Shown here one piece after another: positions 7,834-12,403 of a stretch of 12,760 nucleotides of DNA. Each line of letters begins with the position of its first letter. Within the stretch, counting starts at the first letter, position 1. The notes beneath the pieces are model-generated. The model was not told the origin of the DNA. It worked only from the letters and a program-made list of their open reading frames with translations, and ran no database searches. The translations under genes and the position numbers were made by a program. The stretch is from JBBRDU01 sp038203615 (lineage in GTDB: Bacteria; Verrucomicrobiota; Verrucomicrobiia; Chthoniobacterales; UBA10450), in assembly GCA_038203615.1 (NCBI GenBank), contig JBBRDU010000090.1, positions 1-12,760 of the forward strand, read 5' to 3'.

Positions 7834-7883
7834 GCGCCCTCCAATGCACCCGCACGATTGATTCAATCGCCCCTCACTTTTTC

Positions 7884-8297
7884 CTACTCCGGCATCTCAC
7901 CCGGCGGACCATGCCCCCCGTGCCGGCTATGCCAGGCATGATGACGTTCCTCCATTTCGTGCAACTTCTTGCGTTGCTCCTCCGTCAGGTTCGTTGCCAT
8001 CTCTCGATGCGCATCCATAAATGTCTGATGCACGCGGCGTCCCGTTTCCATCCGGATCTGCTGGAGCTGCGTCGTCATCTTATCCACGATCGGAGAAATC
8101 TTCGCCTCCTGCTCCGGGGTCAGATTCAACTCCGTTCGCAACCGCTCCTTCATCCGCGTCGCCATCACGCCGGGCTGATGCACTTCACTAAAAATGTGGC
8201 GCGCGTGCATGGCGGCAAAAAACACGCCCGTCATGGCGCCTGCCATAAAAACCAAAATAAACCCGGCAACCAGCTTCCAGCGCAACGAACCGTTCAC
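7884..8297 (-). CDS. Membrane-anchored Spy/CnrX-like LTxxQ protein, putative periplasmic sensor
   Basis: 137 aa. One N-terminal transmembrane anchor (about residues 9-29) is followed by a helical periplasmic domain with two LTxxQ-type motifs, LTPEQ (59-63) and LTEEQ (104-108), as in the Spy/CpxP/CnrX group. Possible metal ligands are abundant: H31, H34 and H40 beside the anchor, H90-x3-M94, and a His-rich tail (HEMEERHHAWHSRHGGHG). CnrX of Cupriavidus metallidurans binds Ni/Co through an H-x3-H pair, a Glu and an H-x3-M pair; the H-x3-M here is suggestive, not proof. GTG at 8297 was chosen because it overlaps the preceding stop as GTGA and has a strong AAGGAG site 8 nt upstream, the best ribosome site I found in the window. 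It is the last gene of the sigma operon. It could instead be a chaperone or heavy-metal-resistance protein. Confidence 0.82.
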   Translation of the reverse strand: MNGSLRWKLVAGFILVFMAGAMTGVFFAAMHARHIFSEVHQPGVMATRMKERLRTELNLTPEQEAKISPIVDKMTTQLQQIRMETGRRVHQTFMDAHREMATNLTEEQRKKLHEMEERHHAWHSRHGGHGPPGEMPE

Positions 8298-8599
8298 TTC
8301 GAAAACTCCTTTTGGATGACAGAATCCGCGATCGCGTAATCGTCCGTGATGGCATCGCCGAACTCGCGGTTTTGCTGAAGTTCGCGCATGGCCGCCGCGG
8401 TCGACACGACCATGACCACGGCCGACCACAACGCTACCCGCCGAATCAGGCCGCTCAAGCCGTTGGGCGGATTCGTCCCGGCTCGCCAGAGCGTAACAAC
8501 CCGCGTCTCGAATCCAAAGGGCGGAGCGCTCGGCTGGTCCTCGCTCACTCGCGCGGCCGAGCGAAGCAATCGATCCAGATCTCTGTTGGCATCGCTCAT
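8294..8599 (-). CDS. Small one-TM protein, putative anti-sigma factor
   Basis: 101 aa. A hydrophilic N-terminal half (1-50, starting MSDANRDLDRLLRSAA) should face the cytoplasm. One transmembrane helix (about 54-71, ALWSAVVMVVSTAAA) and a short acidic outside tail follow. I see no classic zinc-binding anti-sigma motif (HxxxCxxC), so homology does not identify it. The call rests on position and topology: it overlaps the stop of the sigma gene by 4 bp (ATGA) and is itself overlapped by the start of the periplasmic sensor. CnrY, the anti-sigma of the cnr system, is likewise a short one-TM protein without a zinc motif. The overlaps suggest translational coupling, which would keep sigma, anti-sigma and sensor in fixed proportion. 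Confidence 0.7.
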   Translation of the reverse strand: MSDANRDLDRLLRSAARVSEDQPSAPPFGFETRVVTLWRAGTNPPNGLSGLIRRVALWSAVVMVVSTAAAMRELQQNREFGDAITDDYAIADSVIQKEFSK

Positions 8600-9171
8600 C
8601 GCGTGACTTTAATCCTTTCCAGTTGCTGTTTCATTTTCTGTCGCGCCCGAAAGGCCCGCACCTTCACCAGGGCGCCGCTCCAGCCGGTTATTTTCCGGAT
8701 CTCCTCGACGGACCGACCCTGCAGGTAAAGCAGATCAATGACCAGCCGCTCCGCCGGTTTAAGCGCCGTCAAAAGGTGCTCAACCAACTGACGGGACGCA
8801 AGCTGCCGGTCCGGCCCCAGTTCTTCCGAGGTGGCGGCCAGTGTCTCGATCATCTCTGCTTGTTCCTCGCTCAAATCAGCCTGCCGCAGTTCCGGACGCA
8901 CCCGCTCCGACTCGATCTGGTTGAGACAAGTATTCACGGCAATGCGCGACACCCAGTGTTCCAGCGGCACTTTGCCGGAAAACTGCGCTAAATTCTGAAA
9001 CATCTTGATGAAAATCATTTGGCAAAGATCTTCCTCCGCCGTGCGGCGCGGTCGATGTGCGCGCACCACCTTGACCACGAGCGGGTAAAGCCGCTGCACC
9101 AGGGCGTGAGCGGCCGCATCATTATGCTCGAGCGCAGCTTGAACCAGCGCGCCTGCATCAGAATCGTCCAT
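8596..9171 (-). CDS. ECF-type RNA polymerase sigma factor
   Basis: 191 aa, usual length for an ECF (group 4) sigma factor. It has only the two core domains. Sigma-2 lies around residues 20-90, with EEDLCQMIFIKMFQNLAQF and the -10-contacting segment HWVSRIAVNTCLNQ. Sigma-4 lies around 137-185 (LKPAERLVIDLLYLQGRSVEEI, then GWSGALVKVRAFRARQKMKQ), a helix-turn-helix for the -35. No C-terminal extension is present. ATG at 9171 is the first good start. It leads a three-gene operon with a putative anti-sigma and a periplasmic LTxxQ protein. ECF factors usually control their own operon; I could not identify a matching promoter upstream. A secreted LTxxQ gene at 11486, now beyond the mobile element, is a candidate target. 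Confidence 0.9.
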   Translation of the reverse strand: MDDSDAGALVQAALEHNDAAAHALVQRLYPLVVKVVRAHRPRRTAEEDLCQMIFIKMFQNLAQFSGKVPLEHWVSRIAVNTCLNQIESERVRPELRQADLSEEQAEMIETLAATSEELGPDRQLASRQLVEHLLTALKPAERLVIDLLYLQGRSVEEIRKITGWSGALVKVRAFRARQKMKQQLERIKVTR

Positions 9172-9317
9172 GTCGTCGAGAAGGCATCCACACCAGCCTA
9201 AATGACCGGGCGCGGCCTCTTCTGGTTACAACTTTGTGCGCCTCGGATCGAGCGAAAGAAAGGGAAAGCCTCGCACAAAGGGCACGAAGGAGAAGCCAGA
9301 CGTCAGACTTCAGAGGG

Positions 9318-9366
9318 TAGGGACGCCACACAGTTTACCCGCCGTGGCGGGCGGCGTCCACTCCGC
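9318..9366 (+). repeat. GGACGCC palindromic repeat next to the insertion site
   Basis: GTAGGGACGCC and GGCGTCCACTCCGC flank an inner hairpin (CCCGCC/GGCGGG, 9338-9351). The same flanks bracket the palindrome at 3005-3025. The rest of the gap 9172-9375 holds no gene that I can support. The mobile element entered just after this repeat. Confidence 0.65.
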
Positions 9367-9367
9367 G

Positions 9368-9375
9368 TGCGAACC
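9368..9375 (+). repeat. Target-site duplication, left copy
   Basis: TGCGAACC directly before the left inverted repeat; identical to 11281-11288 directly after the right inverted repeat. Eight-base duplications arise by staggered cutting during DDE-type transposition. Confidence 0.9.
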
Positions 9376-9392
9376 GGTAGTGTCCTAATTTG
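9376..9392 (+). repeat. Left terminal inverted repeat
   Basis: GGTAGTGTCCTAATTTG, a perfect inverted match to 11264-11280. Pairing stops after base 17. The minus-strand membrane ORF ends inside it (TAG at 9385-9387). Confidence 0.92.
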
Positions 9393-9567
9393 AATCGCCT
9401 CTCCATGTCGCCATGGAAACAAAAAGGAACGCAATACCGCCGACTATTAGGAACGGTGCCCCCATACTAATTCCGGCTAATAAATACGGCAGTGCTACCA
9501 TTGACACTAAGGGCCCAAATTTACAGCCGGGGGAGTTACTGCTTCCTCGGCTCTTTTCTTTGTTCAC
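9385..9567 (-). CDS. Small hydrophobic ORF in the mobile element, possible two-TM protein
   Basis: 60 aa. About 18 polar N-terminal residues (MNKEKSRGSSNSPGCKFG) are followed by two hydrophobic stretches (LVSMVALPYLLAGISM and PFLIVGGIAFLFVSMA) with a short turn, then WRGDSN. No family is recognised. The composition is membrane-protein-like rather than random, and the ORF fills the left arm exactly: it starts near the control region and stops inside the inverted repeat. The start is GTG at 9567. A TATAAT box (9580-9575 on the minus strand) lies only 7 nt upstream, so any transcript from it would be leaderless. It could be a chance ORF. Confidence 0.42.
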   Translation of the reverse strand: MNKEKSRGSSNSPGCKFGPLVSMVALPYLLAGISMGAPFLIVGGIAFLFVSMATWRGDSN

Positions 9568-9574
9568 AGTAGCG

Positions 9575-9580
9575 ATTATA
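9575..9580 (-). promoter_or_regulatory. Consensus -10 box (TATAAT), minus strand
   Basis: TATAAT on the minus strand, 7 nt before the GTG of the small membrane ORF. The -35 position (CTTATT with a 17-nt spacer) is poor. The spacing would put the transcription start at or next to the start codon. Confidence 0.35.
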
Positions 9581-9605
9581 GGGGGTTTTGGTCGGGGAAT
9601 AAGAG

Positions 9606-9666
9606 TTTTATTCGCCAGACATTAATTATTATTCGCCAGCGTGATACTTTAAATAGGCGAATAAAA
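9606..9666. promoter_or_regulatory. Candidate operator array, ATTCGCC motif x3
   Basis: TTTTATTCGCC (9606-9616) and its perfect inverse GGCGAATAAAA (9656-9666) are 39 bp apart. A second direct copy, ATTCGCCAG, is at 9631-9639, repeating 9610-9618, 21 bp (two helical turns) apart. AATTAATTA runs lie beside two of the copies. It sits in the AT-rich divergent region between the element's outward-facing ORFs. A TATACT box at 9675-9680 could serve the plus-strand gene. The 250-aa winged-helix-like protein is an obvious but unproven candidate binder. Confidence 0.5.
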
Positions 9667-9716
9667 GAATTAATTATACTTGCGCGGGCCCAAAAAAGAC
9701 CTATCGTGCCACTGTT

Positions 9717-10469
9717 ATGAGTGATGAAATTCAAGCAGATAAGAGTCCCCGATCTCCGAATTACACCTTAGAGAACGCGCTGGAGTATGTGGCGAAGCTC
9801 CATTCCCAAATAGGGAAGGCCAGCGTCAAGCCCGAGAGCGCGGCAATCGCGCTCACCTATAAAGGCGTCAACGGAGCGGCCCTGACGACGTTTGGCACTC
9901 TCGCCCAGTATGGACTGATCGAACGGTCTAAAGGCATGGTGACTATCACGCCGCTTGCCATTCGCCTATTGCATCCCACTGGGGAGGCTCAACTAAAACA
10001 GGCTCGGCGCGAAGCAGCGTTAGCACCCAAGATATTTAAGGAAATTTACGAGAACCTTGGGCAATGCTCGGTGGAGGTGCTTACCAGCCATCTTATCCAA
10101 AATGGCTTTACTCCTGACCGTGCTAAGCGTGCCGCCTCCGTTTATGCTGCCAACAAAGGCTTTGCGAATCTGGGAGAGAGTGGTAATGGGAGGCATGAAG
10201 AAACTCCGAACAGGAGCACAGATGAGCTGGAAATCGGCGATTCAAAGAGCTATAAAGGCGAACAATCACTTTCAGGCAAGGGAGCCAAGGGGATCGCAGT
10301 GTTAGCGCAATACTCAATCCCCTTGGGCGGAAACGAAGCTACTCTGACTTTTAAGGGCGAAAGCCTCTCTACGTCTGATTTCGACGCCTTAATCGAATAT
10401 GTGGAGCTTTTTAAGAAGCACTTTGAACGGCAAACCAAGGCCAAGCCCGAGGTAGAGCCTTCAGAGTGA
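9717..10469 (+). CDS. Winged-helix-like protein of unknown function (mobile element cargo)
   Basis: 250 aa, soluble, no signal peptide or membrane segment. The segment at about residues 15-87 (YTLENALEYVAKL, then AAIALTYKGVNGAALTTFGTLAQYGLIER, then GMVTITPLAIRLLHP) has the helix-helix-helix-wing pattern of a winged-helix DNA-binding domain. A helical region (98-150, with IFKEIYENLG and FTPDRAKRAA) follows, then a polar low-complexity linker (150-190) and a C-terminal domain (190-238) with strand-like YSIPLGGNEATLTFKGESL and helix FDALIEYVELFKKHFE. Similar RSPNY-starting proteins, as I recall them, are common unassigned neighbours of mobile DNA; I know no proven function. ATG at 9717 lacks a Shine-Dalgarno site. 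It could regulate the element or partner the NYN protein 95 bp downstream on the same strand. Confidence 0.75.
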   Translation: MSDEIQADKSPRSPNYTLENALEYVAKLHSQIGKASVKPESAAIALTYKGVNGAALTTFGTLAQYGLIERSKGMVTITPLAIRLLHPTGEAQLKQARREAALAPKIFKEIYENLGQCSVEVLTSHLIQNGFTPDRAKRAASVYAANKGFANLGESGNGRHEETPNRSTDELEIGDSKSYKGEQSLSGKGAKGIAVLAQYSIPLGGNEATLTFKGESLSTSDFDALIEYVELFKKHFERQTKAKPEVEPSE

Positions 10470-10515
10470 AGCCTGTACAAAAAGGCGGGGGCGACCCCTT
10501 TCGAGATGGCCCCCA

Positions 10516-10530
10516 TCACCGTAACGGTGA
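10516..10530. promoter_or_regulatory. Palindrome before the NYN gene
   Basis: TCACCGT and ACGGTGA are perfect 7-bp arms around one base. It lies between the two cargo genes, 33 bp before the NYN ATG. The single central base makes an RNA hairpin poor but suits a dimeric DNA-binding protein. GGGGGC/GCCCCC arms (10487-10492, 10509-10514) lie just before it. Confidence 0.4.
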
Positions 10531-10563
10531 GAAGTGATTGCCAGACTAGCTCTAACTGTGCCG

Positions 10564-11271
10564 ATGTCAACAGATTCTTCCATTTCTTCCCTCAAACTCA
10601 ATCGCCCCCGCTGCACTGTATATATCGACGGATTCAATCTTTACTACGGCATAGTTGCCAAACGACCGGAATGGAAGTGGCTTAATATCCAGGCATTTTT
10701 TGAGACGCTTCGCCCTAGGGAAGACGTTATCTCGATCAAGTATTTCACTGCGATTGTAGACCGAAAAAAACGCGAAAGCGTACGGCGGGGAAGACAGCTG
10801 TTGTAGCTAAAAGCGCTCTCCACGTTGTCGAAAGTGGAGGTCATTCCGGGCGTGTTCCAGCCGAGGGGTGCAAGATGCGAAGGACGCTGCCGCGAGGAAT
10901 ACACGGTGTCGAAAGAGAAAAAGACTGACGTGAATATCGCAATCCGCATGATTGAAGATTGCCTTGATGACAATACTGACTCGATCGTTCTAGTTTCAGG
11001 CGATAGCGACCAAGAACCCGCTATTCATTGGATTCAGGAGAGATTCCCCAAGGTGCGATTGGCCGTGTATATCCCCGTGTTGCCTGAAGAAAAAGATGAG
11101 AGGCGGAATGACTTCTACCCTAGTATCAGGGTTGACTGCTCCCCGCTCCCATTAGATGGCCTTCTTGCACATCAGTTCAATCGGACTGTGAAGATTTACA
11201 AGGATGGAGTGTTCCAAGAAGTCGCGCAGCGTCCCGAAGAGTGGGTTTCGGGCTACGTTGAACCAAATTAG
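10564..11271 (+). pseudogene. NYN-domain (PIN-like) nuclease gene interrupted by an in-frame TAG
   Basis: NYN domains are PIN-fold, metal-dependent RNases. The frame encodes about 235 residues but has one TAG at 10804-10806 (codon 81). Before it lies the family opening VYIDGFNLYYG (acidic D22) and the strand ISIKYFTAIV. After it, in the same frame, come LKALSTLSKVEVIPGVFQ, a Cys-x3-Cys (CEGRC), EKKTDVNIAIRMIED and VLVSGDSDQEPAI with the remaining acidic residues. No frameshift is needed. Relatives, as I recall them, have an aromatic residue (RQQxYLxAL) at the TAG position, so a Tyr TAC/TAT to TAG change is the simplest cause. ATG at 10564 was preferred to GTG at 10534. The final stop lies in the right inverted repeat. 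Without suppression only an 80-aa fragment is made from this start; internal reinitiation near 10825 would lack the first acidic motif. Confidence 0.85.
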
Positions 11272-11280
11272 GACACTACC
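11264..11280 (-). repeat. Right terminal inverted repeat
   Basis: CAAATTAGGACACTACC, the perfect complement of 9376-9392. The NYN reading frame ends inside it (TAG at 11269-11271). Confidence 0.92.
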
Positions 11281-11288
11281 TGCGAACC
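11281..11288 (+). repeat. Target-site duplication, right copy
   Basis: TGCGAACC, identical to 9368-9375. Joining the flanks restores an uninterrupted site reading CTCCGCG-TGCGAACC-CCCCGCG. Confidence 0.9.
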
Positions 11289-11321
11289 CCCCGCGTAGGA
11301 CTCGAGACGTCCGTCTTTCTT

Positions 11322-11372
11322 CTGTAGGGGAAGGCGCTGCCTTCCCTGGGAAGCTGACAGCTTCCCCTACAG
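11322..11372. repeat. Cruciform palindromic repeat (two hairpins inside a 12-bp stem)
   Basis: Perfect 12-bp outer arms (CTGTAGGGGAAG and CTTCCCCTACAG). Between them are two perfect 8-bp hairpins, GGGAAGGC-gct-GCCTTCCC (11328-11346, sharing bases with the outer arm) and GGGAAGCT-gac-AGCTTCCC (11348-11366). A degraded inverted half-copy lies at 6811-6847. It has the shape of a REP/BIME-like element. The rest of 11289-11485 holds no gene that I can see and should contain the promoter of the LTxxQ gene. Confidence 0.85.
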
Positions 11373-11485
11373 GGGCCGCAAAGATTCCTGTAACCCATCT
11401 CTCCTCCTTCCGGTCATTCTCTCTGAAGCGGATGCACTGAAACGCGTTCGCCTGAACCAAAGACAGACCAAACACAAAAAACAAA

Positions 11486-11869
11486 ATGAAACGAAACTTA
11501 CTGACACTCGTAGTAATCAGCGCGATTTCCGCAGGCAGCTTTGCCTGGGCCGAGGAGGAACATGGACCGCACGGCCAGGGTGGATGGCATGGCCACGGCG
11601 GCGGCCCTCTCGAGCACATCGCGGAAACATTGAACCTGACCCCGGAGCAGAAGACGAAAGTCCAACCCATCCTGGATCAGGCCAAACCCCAAATGAAGGC
11701 GATTCATGAGGAAGCGATGCAAAAGGCCAAAACCGTGATGGACGCAACCATGGCGCAAATCCGGCCGCTCCTGACTGCGGACCAGCAGAAAAAGGCGGAT
11801 GAACTGCAAAAAGCTCATCAGGACATGCACAACGCCATGAAAGAGATGCACGACGCGCACGGCAAATAA
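11486..11869 (+). CDS. Secreted Spy/CpxP-like LTxxQ protein
   Basis: 127 aa. A Sec signal peptide (MKRNLLTLVVISAISAGSFA, cleavage likely after AWA at 22) leads to a His/Gly-rich stretch (24-40, HGPHGQGGWHGHGGG) that could bind metal, then an all-helical domain with LTPEQ (51-55) and LTADQ (96-100). Spy and CpxP are periplasmic chaperone or stress proteins with this motif pair; other members are linked to Zn, Ni or Co. Met and His are frequent in the last helix (HQDMHNAMKEMHDAHGK). No clear Shine-Dalgarno site; ATG at 11486 directly starts the signal peptide. A strong terminator follows. Before the element inserted, this gene was divergent from the sigma operon with about 400 bp between starts, so it may be a target of that sigma factor. 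Confidence 0.85.
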   Translation: MKRNLLTLVVISAISAGSFAWAEEEHGPHGQGGWHGHGGGPLEHIAETLNLTPEQKTKVQPILDQAKPQMKAIHEEAMQKAKTVMDATMAQIRPLLTADQQKKADELQKAHQDMHNAMKEMHDAHGK

Positions 11870-11892
11870 ATAAGACTCGTTGCGGCTACGCG

Positions 11893-11931
11893 GCGGCGGT
11901 CGAGCAATCGATCGTCGCCGCTTTCTTTTTT
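11893..11931 (+). terminator. Intrinsic terminator of the LTxxQ gene
   Basis: GCGGCG (11893-11898) pairs with CGCCGC (11916-11921). Inside, TCGA pairs with TCGA around a GCAA loop, with a small internal bulge. TTTCTTTTTT follows directly. It starts 24 bp after the stop codon. Confidence 0.85.
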
Positions 11932-11969
11932 CGAATTTTGACCGCGGATGAAGCGGATGCGGGGATGCA

Positions 11970-12029
11970 GATTCTGACCACCTGAACTTTAACCACGGAT
12001 GACACGGATAGCACGGATGTGGGACTCCG
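11970..12029 (+). repeat. 60-bp dispersed repeat, copy 2
   Basis: Same orientation as 7774-7833 and identical at 55 of 60 positions, with no gaps. It contains repeated CACGGAT units about 10 bp apart. Confidence 0.85.
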
Positions 12030-12037
12030 AATGGTAG

Positions 12038-12056
12038 GCCGTCTCTGTGAGACGGC
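12038..12056. repeat. GCCGTCTC hairpin
   Basis: Perfect 8-bp arms GCCGTCTC and GAGACGGC around TGT. The left half, AGGCCGTCTCTGTG, is also present at 6918-6931, so it belongs to a dispersed family. No T run follows. Confidence 0.65.
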
Positions 12057-12109
12057 GTTCCATAGATGAACACAGATTTACACCGATTCCGGAAGAGACA
12101 GAAAGAATA

Positions 12110-12199
12110 GACAGGATTAACAGGATTTACGGGATTGGGATGGAGAGGTGTGTTCCCACCTCTTCTGTAATCCTGAATAATCCTGTCAATCCTGTGTCT
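12110..12199. repeat. Inverted pair of ACAGGATT arrays
   Basis: The left array (12110-12136) repeats ACAGGATT-type units with a period of about 9-11 bp. The right array (12169-12199) is its inverse (AATCCTG units). Between them AGAGGTG/CACCTCT (12144-12163) forms an inner stem, so the whole stretch can fold into one 90-nt hairpin. Confidence 0.7.
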
Positions 12200-12238
12200 A
12201 GCTCTACCGGGTTCTCAGAGGGACAACTCAGAATCCTC

Positions 12239-12305
12239 GGATCCGTGCTATCCGCGTAACCTGTCGCGCCGTAGCCTTGGCGAAGGTGGATCCGTGGTTA
12301 AAACT
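12239..12305 (-). repeat. 60-bp repeat, copy 3, interrupted
   Basis: On the minus strand AGTTTTAACCACGGAT (12305-12290) and TTACGCGGATAGCACGGATC (12259-12240) match the middle of the repeat at 7774. About 30 bp (12260-12289) related to 6869-6893 is inserted between them, with one T shared or duplicated at the joint. Confidence 0.7.
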
Positions 12306-12322
12306 CTTTTTCAGGAAAGAGA

Positions 12323-12350
12323 GACAGGATTAACAGGATTTATTGGATAA
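12323..12350 (+). repeat. ACAGGATT array, third copy
   Basis: GACAGGATTAACAGGATTTA is identical to 12110-12129 and then diverges. Confidence 0.75.
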
Positions 12351-12403
12351 GAGGGCTCTTTATCTGTGGCTAAAATCGGATTGGTAGACGAAATCTGCGT
12401 CCC

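Larger units (their letters stand above)
9376..11280. mobile_element. Transposase-less element with NYN-nuclease cargo
   Basis: A 1,905-bp insertion bounded by perfect 17-bp inverted repeats (GGTAGTGTCCTAATTTG at 9376-9392, its complement at 11264-11280) and a perfect 8-bp target duplication. It holds three genes (small membrane ORF, 250-aa winged-helix-like protein, NYN protein) and no transposase-like ORF, so it must be moved in trans. Ends starting with GG and an 8-bp duplication fit several IS families, including IS1 and IS1595; the IS1595 family is known to include members with passenger genes. I cannot assign the family without a search. By eye it is less GC-rich than its neighbours, especially 9600-9700, which agrees with transfer. 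The identical duplication suggests a fairly recent insertion. Confidence 0.9.
11932..12403. other. Mosaic of dispersed repeats, no gene
   Basis: This 472-bp gap is made almost wholly of repeat units: the 60-bp repeat (11970-12029), a GCCGTCTC-tgt-GAGACGGC hairpin (12038-12056), three ACAGGATT arrays and an interrupted inverted copy of the 60-bp repeat. The open frames here are short and do not look like protein. The promoter of the methyltransferase at 12404 must lie at its right end, but I could not pick one out. Confidence 0.7.

Noticed and set aside
7855..7869. CGATTGA/TCAATCG palindrome as terminator of the sigma operon
   Set aside because: The arms are 7 bp with a single-base centre and no U run on the minus strand. 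It is not a credible intrinsic terminator.
10825..11271. Second half of the NYN gene as an independent gene
   Set aside because: It is in the same frame as the first half, lacks the opening acidic motif of the NYN fold and has no ribosome site. One gene broken by a TAG explains it better.
12110..12350. CRISPR array
   Set aside because: The repeated units are too short, spaced by only a few bases, partly inverted, and there are no unique spacers of uniform length or cas genes.
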